A stretch of DNA of 64,000 bases, taken from contig NC_085868.1 in assembly GCF_034702125.1 (NCBI RefSeq), positions 40,092,859 through 40,156,858 on the forward strand, written 5' to 3'. Made by a program: the position numbers and the translations under genes. Source of the DNA: Engraulis encrasicolus (taxonomy: Eukaryota > Chordata > Actinopteri > Clupeiformes > Engraulidae). Below are positions 12,130-23,490 of this stretch, piece by piece (position 1 is the stretch's first letter; every line of letters starts with the position of its first letter). The notes under the pieces were generated by a model. That model was given only the letters and a program-made list of their open reading frames with translations, was not told the DNA's origin and searched no databases.

Positions 12130-12957
12130 TTAAACACAACCCAGATGCAGCATTGAGAGCGTTGCGTACACCGTTTGGAAACCACAATCCGATGGCGTGC
12201 CCTCCATACTTCTCCACCTTCTCTGCCGTGCCTTCTCTCCTCTGGCTCCCGGCCTCCTCTCTGGATCCCTATAAAAACAGGCAGCCACACCTACCCCCAC
12301 CTGTAGCCCCTTGAGTCCACCAATCAGTCTGAGTTTATATTGGAATGATTGACTTTGCCATTGCCTGATCATGGACACCTGCGCGTCATTAGTAAAGCAC
12401 AGCACACCAATTAGAAGACAGAGCAAACATGCGTTCCACAGCAAATTTTAGTAGCAATGAGGGATCACAACCCAAAAAAACACAGCAAACGTGAAGCCAA
12501 TAACTGCATACCACAGTGAATACAGCACTGAAAAAAAATACACACTGTGACATGAGGATGCGCCAGAGGGAATTAGCTGTATGGATAACCTTTATCACCT
12601 ATGGACACAACGTTTTGGTTTGGTTAGATGGGCCTACAAGTAACAAAACCTCGGTTTCCTTCCAACACAAGTAACTAGTGGAAATGCATGAAAAAATAAA
12701 TTGTAAAAATATTATGAAAATATTTAAATAAAATGATTCCCTAAGAGTGATGCACAGGATTCTCCTGACGTAGCCTACCGGATTTGGGTTTTGTCTTGTA
12801 TAGGCTTTTTCAGCAACACATAGCTTCCCCATTAGTTACAATGGAATAACCGGTCTAACCATGTAATAGGCCTATGTGCTAGTGTTGTACTTAACACCAT
12901 AAATGCAGGCCCTAGCCCTACTACTTTAACTGTGGCCACCACTGGTTGCTTATTAGT
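12130..12957. other. no gene recognised
   Basis: Between the LINE tail and the foldback element I find no coding exon or RNA; the open frames here carry no recognised motif. Confidence 0.4.
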
Positions 12958-13689
12958 CGGGGAGGAACGGTAGCCTACCATGCACCCCCCCCACAACAAA
13001 ACGCCATATGATTTTTTTTGATCGTCAAGATGTCCTGAATAAGAATTTCAGTGGTAACAGTAATATAACTCACTCCCACTATACTTTTCACATCATATTG
13101 TACATGACCCCAGAATGCTCAATGCATTCTAGTAGTACACTGCCAAGTCCTCTAGAGCCATGATTCAGTTGGTTATCATAGCTTATGATATACCATATGA
13201 AAGCTTGGAGTCTGCAGTATACATATATTAAACTGTATTTGGTGTAGCTTTTTGCATAGCAACGGTTGCTAGGCAAAGCATCTTCCTTAGCAACCAACAT
13301 CAGTGACACGTTCCTCTGTGATTACATTGCGCTATGATGTCTGGATCTAGACCACTTTTCCAAGGTTCAACATGACTTGTTTGAACCTCCAAGATGTCCT
13401 TAATAAGAATTTGAGTGGTAACAGTAATATAACTCATTCCTACTATACTCTTGTACATCATATTGTATATGACCCCAGTACGCTCTATACGTTTTAGTTC
13501 TATGTAGTAGTAAACTGCCAAGGCCTCTACAGCCATTTTGCAGTTGGTTATCATAGTTTGTTATATACAATATGAAACATTGGAGTGTGTAGTTTATGAA
13601 AATTGACATATTTTTGGTGTACTTATAACATTTGGGAAAATATACTTGTAGTCTAGGCAATGGGTGAAAAAATCGCTCGCAAGGTGATA

Positions 13690-14165
13690 AAAGCATGAAA
13701 CTTGGCACAAGTGTTCATTAGGACATGCTTATCAATTTCAGGGGTGGAGCCATCCAAAATTCAATGTTGCATAGCAACGGTTGCTAGGCAAAGCATTTTC
13801 TTAAGCAACCAGCATCACGGATAGAGTTTCTTAGCACTTTTGTGGTGTCATGATGTCTGTCCTTGTTCATTAGGACATGCTTATCAGTTTCAAGGGTGGA
13901 GCTACCCAGAATTCAATGTTGCCTAGCAACAGTTGCTAGGCAAAGCATTTTCCTTAGCAACCAGCATCACGGATAGAGTTTCTTATCACTTTTGTGGTGT
14001 CATTATGTCTGCCCTTGTTCATTAGGACATGCCTATCAGTTTCAGGGGTGGAACCACTCAGAATTCAATGTTGCGTAGCAATGGTTGCTATGCAAACCAT
14101 TTTCCTTGGCAACCAGCATCACTGATAGTTTCTTAGCACTTTTGTGGTGTCATGATGTCTGAATC
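13690..14165. repeat. subterminal tandem repeat block, left arm
   Basis: Three units repeat 'GGTGGAGC ... AATTCAATGTTGC..AGCAACGGTTGCTAGGCAAAGC ... TTAGCACTTTTGTGGTGTCATGATGTCTG' with small changes. Each unit contains a 13-14-bp palindrome around GTTGCTAGGCAAC. Confidence 0.75.
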
Positions 14166-14203
14166 TAGAGTACTTGTCCTAATATCACTGCAATAATGAT
14201 TAA

Positions 14204-14544
14204 AGGGGTATGCCACTATTTTGGGGCTCAATACAGTTAAAATCGTTGGCTGGGGTTTATAAAGGTGGTTAAGTGTCTTATTTTTCATGTTCAGCGTTGT
14301 CTTGCTTTAAGACAAGTTAAAAAAGAGAATATGTCACTAAGCTAGTGAAAGTCAATGGATCCGTGTAGCTTTTTGCATGCTACACGGATACATTGACTTT
14401 CACTAGCTTAGCAACATATTCCCTCTTTTAACTTGTCTTAAAGCAAGACAACGCTTAACATGAAAAATAAGACACTTAACCACCTTTATAAACCCCAGGC
14501 AACGATTTTAACTGTATTAAGCCCCAAAATAGTGGCATACCCCT
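14204..14544. mobile_element. near-perfect palindromic MITE with TTAA duplication
   Basis: About 165-bp arms pair almost fully around a short centre near 14375 (GTGTAGCTTTTTGCATGCTACAC). Ends AGGGGTATGCCACTATTTTGG and CCAAAATAGTGGCATACCCCT. Flanks are TTAA (14200-14203 and 14545-14548), as in piggyBac or Kolobok-type elements. Confidence 0.85.
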
Positions 14545-14963
14545 TTAAGAGTTGATATACCTTCAATATCGGAGATAATTTCCTCTTTGTTATTCTTGCC
14601 ATTCTAACTCGTTCTTGTATTGTGCTAAATTAAATTTATTATTAATTAATCAAATTATTAATTAATCTAAATTAAAGACAGTTTAAACGCTCATACAATT
14701 ATACAGTTGCTAATCCTGTATCCAAAGAAAAAGGCAATTGCTTGACAATATACAACATTTAGGAATTACACTTTCAAATTCCTGACAGTAAAACACATAC
14801 AATTCAGATAATAACCATAGACAATGCTTGCTTGGTTCACAAGTTAGATATGGTCTGTAGACCGCCTACTGATTTCTCATAGAGAGGAGTGGTTTGCGAT
14901 TGCTAACGGCCATTTATTTGCTGTTATCATTAAGTGTTATCATTTGGTCTATATGTAGCCGCC

Positions 14964-15313
14964 CAGAGCCATCTAATATCAGAGTTACGCCACTCCCATA
15001 GACCTCTATGGACCAATCTTTCCACAGCAATGGCGGCTCTCATGGAGCCTCACGGAGAGTTNACATGGAAATCCCCATTGACTTTAGTTCTATTAGAAGT
15101 TACTTAGTTCCAGGAGGTGGCGGTATAACACAGAAAATGTGGTAAAGGTCATGTAATTTGTTTGTACTTAATCTTTGTTTGGTATGTGATGGTTCTGTGT
15201 TAGTTTCCAAGAACAGAAGTTTACTGTTAAGAAACATTTTAATCAACGCGAATCACATCACCAACCGACTTCCTGGTCCCCGGTTTGCGCAACTCTGTTA
15301 TTAGATGGCTCTG
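14964..15313. mobile_element. hAT-like MITE, family 2 (CAGAGCCAT)
   Basis: Ends CAGAGCCATCTAATATCAGAG and TCTGTTATTAGATGGCTCTG are inverted. Perfect 8-bp duplications TAGCCGCC flank it (14956-14963 and 15314-15321). Related to 1138-1588. Contains one ambiguous base at about 15062. Confidence 0.85.
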
Positions 15314-15321
15314 TAGCCGCC

Positions 15322-16779
15322 TATAGCCAATTGTGTCAGTTACTGTATATTGAAACAAACTGAAAGCTTCCGTTTGTCAAGTACTGTAATACACGTCATC
15401 ATCTTTCCACCCCTCCCCACTTGCTGATTGGCCCCCAAGATCTAGTTGCCTCGCTGAGGGATAGAATCCATGCAAGCTTTTCAGACTGGAATGTGCAAAG
15501 CAACATAGGATTTCCCAGGCTAAGACAACACAACTGATACTGTGTAGGCAGCAGTGGCTTAAGCACTCATTCAAACCCAGATTGTCTGTTTTTGTCTAGA
15601 TTCAGCCCATTAAGGTTAAGGTTAAGGTTAATAAGAGTGTTTTCCACACCTTCATATATGGCTGAAGAGAGTTTGAGCCCCAGGAACTGTCATTAACTGG
15701 CACAGAAAAATGACTGTAACANTGCGATGCCAAAGCACTTGGCAGTGAAATTGTATATTTTGTACACATTGCAATAATCAGGTTAATGATAGAATGGTAC
15801 GTCAGTAGGTTTTTGGATAGAGAAACAGTACAGTGTTTCTATTCCATTAGATAAAGGTTCAGTGTAAATACTGTAAGAATTAAGTTAAGACAAGGATGTG
15901 AAACTCAGGCCAGGGGACCAAATTTGGCCCACTGAAAGTTCAGTCAGTCCGAGTTAGAGTACTTTTATAAATCCACAAAGCAAAATTTTGTTCATCACAA
16001 GAATTATGAGTGTGTCCAGACTAGTGTAACAGCACATACATAGTTTGTTAGTTTTAAATTTGGATATTTGGAATATACAAAAAGTAATTATATATTAATA
16101 CAGTAATAGGCAAACAGTACCCATGATTGTAACCAACTGCTAACCTGACAACTATTGGTTAAGAGAAAAACATTTCTTTGCATTTCATGACTATAATCTG
16201 CTGCTATTAAACCATATAATTTTAGACAGACTCCATTCATTTTGAAAACATGTTACAGTTGTCTAAATGATTTGTAACACATAATCCATTTAGGATTTTA
16301 TAATTAGTTCCTGGGTATGCATGTCAATAATCACTTTGTCATTTGACACAACACAGGCAAATTATGTTGTTCATGCAGGCATCTTTCTTTCCAAAGTTGT
16401 AATTTTGTGCTCTGAAAGATCAGTATGCAGTAGGCATATGTGAAATGCAGTGAAATAAAGAGAGGCTTGAAGTGACACTTAAAGCCCCTCATTACTACAA
16501 ATGTGTTCAAGAAGAACTTAAGTGAGAATAATATTCACATAATTGCAATGCTTTGTGGTTTCTAGAATGACACCAAAGGAGTCACAATGCCCCATTTGCT
16601 ATATAACCTTTTAATGTATTAATACAGTGATATAGCGAAGTCAAGATACACATATCATACCACAGAACTGATTAAAAACTGTGTTGTTGATGTTTGTTGC
16701 TCAGGAAAGTTCATTGATTATGAAAGGTCATAATCATACATATTGCAGTATTTGAAGCATTATGATGCATTATTTCAGT
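15322..16779. other. AT-rich core of the foldback element, no gene
   Basis: No coding exon or RNA gene recognised; a short AAGGTT repeat lies at about 15612-15632 and an ambiguous base at about 15722. Confidence 0.4.
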
Positions 16780-17235
16780 GATATTAGGGCAAGGAGTCAA
16801 TATTTAGACATAACAACAAAATTGCTGGGAACTGTATTACTGATGCTAGTTGCTAATGAAGATGCTTTACCTAGCAACTGTTGCTAGGCAACATTGGATT
16901 TTGAGTGGCTCCACCCCTGATATTTAGTGATATTTGGGCAAGGAGTTAATATTTACACATCATAACACCACAGAATTGCTGGGAACTGTATTACTGATGC
17001 TGGTTGCTAAAGAAGATGCTTTACCTAGCAACGGTTGCTAGGCAACATTGAATTCTGAGTGGCTCCACCCCTGATATTTAGTAATATTAGGGCAAGGAGT
17101 CAATATTTAGACATCATAACACCACAAAATTGCTGGGAACTGTATTTCTGATGCTGGTTGCTAAGGAAGATGCTTCACCTAGCAACCGTTGCTAGGCAAT
17201 GCTGAATTCTGAGTGGCTCCACCCCTGAAATCAAT
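16780..17235. repeat. subterminal tandem repeat block, right arm
   Basis: Three units of about 150 bp with TTGCTGGGAACTGTATTAC, CTAGCAACGGTTGCTAGGC and GAGTGGCTCCACCCCTGA, inverted relative to the left-arm block. Confidence 0.75.
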
Positions 17236-17345
17236 AAGCATGTCCTAATGAACATTTGTGCCAAGTTTCACGCTTTTATCACCTTCCGAGCGATTCTCCC
17301 ATTATATTGCACCCATTGCCTAGACTATTGGTTTAGTGGTATGTC

Positions 17346-19127
17346 TGAGAGCTCTGGGTTTTTTCCCTTGATTCTTTAAATGGCCAATTCCTACATATGT
17401 AAAGACCTTAAAAGGAAATACATTAACAATTTGGAAAAGTCCAAACCCTAATGTGATGTAAGCACTAACTACTTGAACTATTGACAATGTTGCAATCTGT
17501 ACGGTCTGCGTCACTGTCACAGTCCATGCAAGTTGGTGCACAAGACCACAAGACCCCAATAGAAGGAAACCAGTTGAATCATAAATAAAGTTTATTGAAC
17601 ATTTGGGGAAAGGTATAGTCCAAGGCGGAAAGTTCATTTACTGCTACTGTCACTGTCTGTGCTTGACCAATCACTTTCAATTTCACTCTCACTGCTACCA
17701 TCACAGAGCACTTTACAGTGATACAGCTGGTGATGATGCTCTCAATGGTTCCTCTGTAGAAGGTGGTCATTATGGCTGGTGGGGCACTGGCATGCCTCAG
17801 TTTACGCAGGAAGTAGAGGTGTTACTGGGCTTTCTTGGCCAGTGATGCAGTGTTGGTGGTTCAAGAGAGGTCCTCGCTGATGTGCACTTCAAGGAATTTT
17901 GTGCTGCTCACCCTCTCCATAGCAGCACCATCGATGGTCAGTGGCAGGAGTTGGTGGTGACCATTCTGGAAGTTGACAACAATCTCCTTTGTCTTGCTGA
18001 CATTCAGTAGGAGGTTGTTGTCACTGCACCACTTGGCTAGGTGGTCCACCTCTGTCCTGTAGTGTTTCTCGTCGACGTTGGTGATGAGACCCGTCAGGGT
18101 TGTGTCATCTGCAAACTTCACCAGGTGGTTGGTGCTGTGGGATATTTTGCAGTCGTGTGTGAGCAGGGTGAAGAGTAAAGGGCTTAGCACACACCCTAGT
18201 GGAGCTCCTGTGCTCAGCGTGATGGTGTCCGAAGTGTTGTTGCCAACATGCACTGCTTGTGGTCTCTGGCACAGGACGTTTAGCAGCCAGTTGCAGAGGG
18301 AGGTGCTGAGGCCCATATTGTCCAGTTCGCATATCAGCTGTTGGGGTATGATGGTATTGAATGCTGAGCTGAAGTCAATCGTTGAAGCAGGATGGAGATG
18401 ACTTCTTTGGTACCGATATGATGGTGGCGGCTTTGAAGCAGGAGGGGACAATGGCTTGTTGTAGTGAGGTATTTGTGTGGGTTGATCCTGAGAGCCCTCT
18501 TCATGCTATCAACAGGTAGACACAGGTATTCTGTGGGTGGGTCTTGTTTTGTTCCTCGAAGTGTGTGAAAAGTGCGTTCAGCAGGGATGTGTTGTTTTTG
18601 CAGCTCCGAGGTGATGGCTTGTAGTCAGTGATAGCTTGGATGTTCTTGCATAGGCTCCGTGCATCTTTGCTTGTGTGTATTCTTGTTTTGCCTTTCTAAT
18701 GCCTTGTGACAAGTTGGCCGTAGCTGTTTTCAGGCCCGCTTTATCCCCAGCTCTGAAGGCTATGTCTCTTGCCCTCAGCAGCCTGTGGACGTCCCCTGTC
18801 AGCCATGGCTTCTGGTTGGCTCGAGTGGTTATTGTTTTGTGTCTGTGACGTCGTCTATGCATTTGGTGATGTAGGATGTGACTGTGTCTTTATACTCTGT
18901 TGTTGGTGGCAACTTGTTTAAAAATATCACAGTCAGTTATTTCAAAGCAGTTTTGGAGGGCGGATAAATCCCATTCCTAATTATGATGCGCTAATTAATT
19001 CTCAAAACCCTTTAAATAATTAAAAAACTACAATATTTGAATATATATCATAATTGGCTAACATTGTGGAAGGGAGTCATTTAAAGAATCGAAAAAAAAT
19101 CAGAGCTCTCAGACATCATATCATAAA
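17346..19127. mobile_element. TIR element carrying a LINE, inserted in the right foldback arm
   Basis: Left end CTGAGAGCTCTGGG...TTGATTCTTTAAATG and right end CATTTAAAGAATC...CAGAGCTCTCAG are inverted. The foldback arm resumes on either side, so this block is a later insertion. Most of its interior is the LINE at 17640-18870. Confidence 0.55.
17640..18870 (-). mobile_element. non-LTR retrotransposon fragment (jockey/CR1-like RT)
   Basis: Read on the minus strand: NQKPWLTGDVHRLLRARD (linker before the RT, about 18820), [35 protein letters not shown], the active site [26 protein letters not shown] and, near 17760, FYRGTIESIITSCITV. Frameshifts separate the blocks and the endonuclease is absent. 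Same group as the 11190-12125 element. Confidence 0.75.
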
Positions 19128-19840
19128 CCAAGTATATCTTCCCAAATGTCATAGATAGGCCTACACTATACAGTACATATGTAATATTCATAAACTACAC
19201 ACTCCAAGCTTTCATATGGTACATAACAAGCTATGATAACCAACTGCAAAATGACTGTAGAGGCCTTGGCAGTTTACTACTACATAGAACTAAAACGTGT
19301 AGAGCGTACTGGAGTCATATACAATATGATGTAGAAGAGTATAGTAGGAATGAGTTATATTACTGTTACCACTCAAATTCTTATTAAGGACATCTTGGAG
19401 GTTTAAACAAGTCATGTTGAACCTTGGAAAAGTGGTCTAGATCCAGACATCATAGCGCAATGTAATCACAGAGGAACTGTGTCACTGATATTGGTTGCTA
19501 AGGAAGATGCTTTGCCTAGCAACCGTTGCTATGCAAAAAGCTACACCAAATACAGTTTAATATATGTATACTGCAGACTCCAAGCTTTCATATGGTATAT
19601 CATAAGCTATGATAACCAACTGAATCATGGCTCTAGAGGACTTGGCAGTGTACTACTAGAATGCATTGAGCATTCTGGGGTCATATACAATATGATGTGA
19701 AAAAGTATAGTGGGAGTGAGTTATATTACTGTTACCACTCAAATTCTTATTCAGGACATCTTGACGATCAAAAAAAATCATATGGCGTTTTGTTGTGGGG
19801 GGGGGTGCATGGTAGGCTACCGTTCCTCCCCGTCTATATG

Positions 19841-20085
19841 CTACGTTGTCAGTGTGCCCAACATTGTCAGTGTGCCCAACTCACCGATGAGATGACTCCG
19901 ACCGCGCAGTGTGCCTCCCTCTAACCGAGTGCCGAAAATGCTGTTTTGAAATATAAACGAATCATGTGTGCCCCCAGGCCACCGGGCTACCATGTTCAGG
20001 AGAGACATGTTCGCATCGCATATGATCTGCACATTGAGCAAGTGGTAGCATTTGGGATTGATACGCGTAATCATCAACGGATGGT
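19841..20085 (-). pseudogene. Harbinger transposase catalytic fragment (HARBI1-like)
   Basis: On the minus strand, YHLLNVQIICDANMSLLNMV, then ARWPGGTHDSFIFQNS, match the DDE nuclease core of HARBI1-like transposases, including the CDA and GSTHDS-type motifs. It ends where the second Asp segment (GDSGYP-like) should be, directly at the right end of the foldback element. It precedes, in protein order, the fragment at 9336-9650 on the same strand. Confidence 0.7.
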
Positions 20086-20134
20086 GGCTTCAGGCGAACA
20101 TGGGTAGGCCTATATGTTCTTTTCGGTTCTCACA

Positions 20135-20497
20135 GAGTCTCCTCTGTTTTGGTTGTAAAATGCAAGAGCTATTGACCATGTCAAGTACAGTAGCCTATCG
20201 GACATTTCTAAGATGCAGACAAGGAAACAAGACATCTTTACAACGAAACACTGGTACGTTCTCACAAAGATATTGCTATATCTTTACATGAAATGTAGCC
20301 TACCTTAACACAGTTCATAATTTCAGATTTTCTTTTTCTCCATTTTTTGAAAGAAATGTCAGTTTACAAATATACATCAACAAGGACTACCCAGGTCTTT
20401 TTAAAGGAGTGTCCGTCGTCTTGACCTTTACAGTTACAAAAAAGTTCCTGAAATGTTCTGGATATCAAAAAGATGTGATAGGGTATTGCATGTTGTG
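20135..20497 (+). pseudogene. IL-1-family-like relic, copy D (decayed exons 6 and 7)
   Basis: About 20135-20253 reads VAYRTFLRCRQGNKTSLQ before a donor GTACGT, aligning with DFRYQTYLSYRRGKNKPFL at the end of exon 6 of copy B. At 20354-20497 an exon-7-like block follows: its 5' part matches the start of that exon in one frame, and FKGVSVVLTFTVTKKFLKCSG matches in another. The block ends TTGTG before a donor GTAGGT, as in the intact copies. Its 144-nt length and internal frame change break the ORF. No exon 8 or exons 1-5 were found nearby. It abuts a Harbinger transposase fragment (19841-20077). Confidence 0.6.
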
Positions 20498-20739
20498 GTA
20501 GGTCACGTGAGAAAATAATGATCATGATGACACTATCACAGCATGCTTATGACGATCAAGTGTTACAGAATCTTGTAGATGGACACTGTGTAAGACGAAG
20601 AAATGTATCTTCTCCAACAAGAGCTGCCTGGGGCAGAATGGTAACATCAACAGCATAGACACTTGCTGCAGGGCAAAATTCTGTACATGACCTGTGAAGA
20701 ATTTTGTCACTAGCTGACTAAAGGATAGGAAGGAAGTAA

Positions 20740-21040
20740 TACAGTTACATTCACCACACAAGGAAGCTGACACGTTTATTGCTGCATTCATTGAAAGCAT
20801 CTAATGCTGGATCAAAATCAAGTGATGTTCACAACTAAATACACCAATGTCATAGTGTTGTGTCTTGCTTTATAAAGAAACATCACCTGACCTTTTTACA
20901 AGAACCATGCATTACACTTGTTTTGTTGGCTCAATGAGATAAGTCGTGTGTGATAGCCTAATTCACCAACATGACTTCACAGGCTGCAATACAGTCAGTG
21001 CATTATCTAGTCAAAGGAAAATAAAAAGCTCTGAAGTTGG
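20740..21040 (+). pseudogene. decayed ORF of a repeated transposon-associated protein
   Basis: Fragments HKEADT, RLLLHSLKASNAGSKS and HDFTGCNTVSALSSQRKIK follow in order across frames. They resemble a protein found repeatedly in fish and invertebrate genomes with the motif H-x-FTGCD-x-x-S. I do not know its function. It has several stops and is interrupted by a MITE at 21065. Confidence 0.35.
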
Positions 21041-21064
21041 TGAAAAAGAACCACATACCACAAC

Positions 21065-21262
21065 CAGTGTTGCCAGATTGGGCTGTTTCCCGCCCAATTG
21101 GGCTGCTTGGGATGACCGTCTGCGGGTAAAAATGGCATTTTGCAGGAAAAACCGCCTAATTTTGCCCATAGAAATCAATAGAATTGGGCGGGATTTAATG
21201 CCTTCTGACAGGTTTTGAGCATTTATTGGGCTGGAAATCATCAGCCTCATCTGGCAACCCTG
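21065..21262. mobile_element. hAT-like MITE, family 1
   Basis: Ends CAGTGTTGCCAGAT and ATCTGGCAACCCTG; perfect 8-bp duplications ACCACAAC at 21057-21064 and 21263-21270. Confidence 0.88.
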
Positions 21263-21919
21263 ACCACAACACCGTATCAGTGAACTAGGGAAGTCAGAAG
21301 ATATTTACCAGAGACAATGGGTAGTGAATTTACCTTTTGCATGTACGTGTACATCTTAAGCTTAGTGTCTCCCATTTAAAGCTATACCTAATATTAATTA
21401 TTATTTATTAAATATTCCAAAACATTCCAATATGTCTTTAACAAAGGCCAATACCAAGAGATGAACCTGTCTCGTACTTATCACTCCATAAAGTTTATCA
21501 TACAAAAACGTTGTGTACATGTTTCTTTTCAAAACTTATGCGCAACCTTTGCCACGTTGAGTGGTAATGATATCTTATTTGGCCGATGGACTTAGACTGG
21601 CAGAGCATTTTTCTTTTCTTTTCTTTTCTTTTAAACACATTAACACTGTATGCTGTGTATACGTGACATTGACTCAGGTGTCTGAAGCTGCATGGATGCA
21701 ACATTCAGGCTCATGAGATTTGAGATTGTTATTGTAATGGGTATGTTATAGCTGAATGAACACATTCAAATGCGAGATGGGCATCTTAGCTTTTCAATGA
21801 AGCTCATTTCATGTTTTTATGTGCTTCAGAAGCTGAGATATTCAGTTTTTTGTAGGCTAAGGGCACCTTACCCAGAAAATGACTTTTTTTACAAGTGCCT
21901 TTGGCATCAATGAGTTAAA

Positions 21920-21929
21920 GGGGCCTCCC
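21920..21929 (+). promoter_or_regulatory. kappaB-like site upstream of copy B
   Basis: GGGGCCTCCC fits the consensus GGGRNNYYCC and lies 26 bp upstream of the TATA box. Such sites are expected for IL-1-family promoters, but a 10-bp match can be chance and copy C has no evident counterpart. Confidence 0.2.
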
Positions 21930-21954
21930 CATGACTCCCCCACACACATACGCA

Positions 21955-21960
21955 TATAAA
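21955..21960 (+). promoter_or_regulatory. TATA box of copy B
   Basis: TATAAA lies 70 bp upstream of the copy B ATG (22030). A TATAAA lies at a similar distance (71 bp) before the ATG of copy C, although the surrounding DNA has diverged, which supports both as core promoters. Confidence 0.55.
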
Positions 21961-23309
21961 ATAACAAGCAGGAAGAAATAGCAGTCAGCAGCACACAACC
22001 ACCAAGCACGCGACAGAGGAAGAGGAACCATGGATCCAACGGTAGCTCACTCACACCTCACCTGTTTCTATAGACTTCCAATAGATACTCCAGTTACCTT
22101 TTTATTAGTTACCATTGCATTGATTTTGGCTTTTCTGTTGTGACATTATTTGTCTATTTTGAAGGGTATACCAGTGAGGGGCGAGATTGCCATACTTCAT
22201 AGTTTCAGAGATGGCAAGCATCACTACGAAGTGGATTCTGTTCTTGAAGACACAAAGGTCAAAACAGGATTTTTCATGAGGTGTGTTCAGCAGAATATTT
22301 ACTATTTCCTCTCTTTGTCTATCATTCTCTGTCGTGTTAAAAGAGAGCACATTTAGAGAGAGCTCACCTGGGGAACTCCCATTGTCATTGTGACACAACA
22401 CTCCACAGCAGGCAGTATTCACTACACACTGACGTCTTTTGCATCAACCATGCAAGGGGGCAGCCCCCACCAACCTGCCCTAAATATATGTTTACATGTA
22501 GCTAACTTTATATTATATGAAATGTTTTCATTTTATTTACTCTACCATTCTCTATTCTACTCTAATGTCATCCTTTACTCTAATCGAATGTCGTCAATGT
22601 TTACACAGAAAAGGAGATCACCTGTCAATGGTTAATGGCCGTGAGACACAGGATTTAAGCCCAGAAGTATTTGCAGAGATTTTGTCTAAGGGCACTCCCC
22701 AGCTGGTGAGTTTAATTCTGAAGGTTTTTTTCCCCACAATTTTACAATTTTACAGAGGGTCTCAGCACCACTTCTTATGTATATTTTCTTCTTCATAAAC
22801 TGTATACTTTCTTCTTTTACGTACAAACATGTCATAAAGTGATGCTACAATTGTTGAGACAGCATGCCAGATAGTCTTGCAGACCACTATAAAAAGTGTT
22901 TTTTTCCCCCTAACGTTTTGTCATCACAGACAGTCCACCATCCTGGAGTAAACAAAAGTCAGGCCAAAGACCAGTGTAAGAAAGATGATAAAAAAGACCC
23001 AAAAAGGCTTCTACCCGGTCTCCAAGGAGAACACCGTGCTGACCATCTTCCCAAAGATGGTGGCCAGCCCTGACCTGCAGCTCTCCACAGACGAGGGGGT
23101 TGAAGATGACCTCCAGGTCAGTCATGGGAAGGTCACTTTAAATTTAAATTTGATTACGCCTCTGCCCATCGAGTCTGTCCAGCACAGACATTTTTTGTTT
23201 GCGTGATGACTTTTGTTTGAATGGGTGGAGGGATATGCACCAAATCTTCTGTGCTAGCACCCTATTCATGATATTCATGACCTTATTACATTTTGGAGGC
23301 CACCACTGT

Positions 23310-23490
23310 CAAGATGGTCAACAATTCGTTGGCACAATAACATTTGAATGGGTAGCAAATCTTGGTAGCCTCTTACTGCAGATGGGGTTGCCGGCGACCC
23401 TATTCACTTGCTGAAAATGCTTAAATACATCATAACAACATTGCTATGACATTACAGAGAGCCATAGCGCTGCACCAAGGGGTTAATACA
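23310..23490 (-). repeat. dispersed repeat in intron 4 of copy B
   Basis: The reverse complement begins TTAACCCCTTGGTGCAGC and matches 52680-52860 over about 170 bp, including AGGGTCGCCGGC. Probably one end of a TTAA-type MITE family. Confidence 0.5.

Larger units (their letters stand above)
12958..19832. mobile_element. giant foldback element with long terminal inverted repeats
   Basis: The left arm starts CGGGGAGGAACGG (12958) and the right arm ends CCGTTCCTCCCCG (19832). About 0.7 kb at each end is inverted and highly similar (12958-13640 against 19130-19832). Similarity continues as three tandem units of about 150 bp on each side (about 13700-14165 and 16780-17235), each with TTGCTAGGCAA-type palindromes. 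The right arm is split by an insertion (about 17346-19127). The centre holds other MITEs. No transposase is recognisable, and no target duplication could be matched. Confidence 0.7.

Noticed and set aside
13088..13708. Possible small genes shared with 19479-19924
   Set aside because: The identical frames arise because the two arms of the foldback element are inverted copies; the peptides have stops and no motif.
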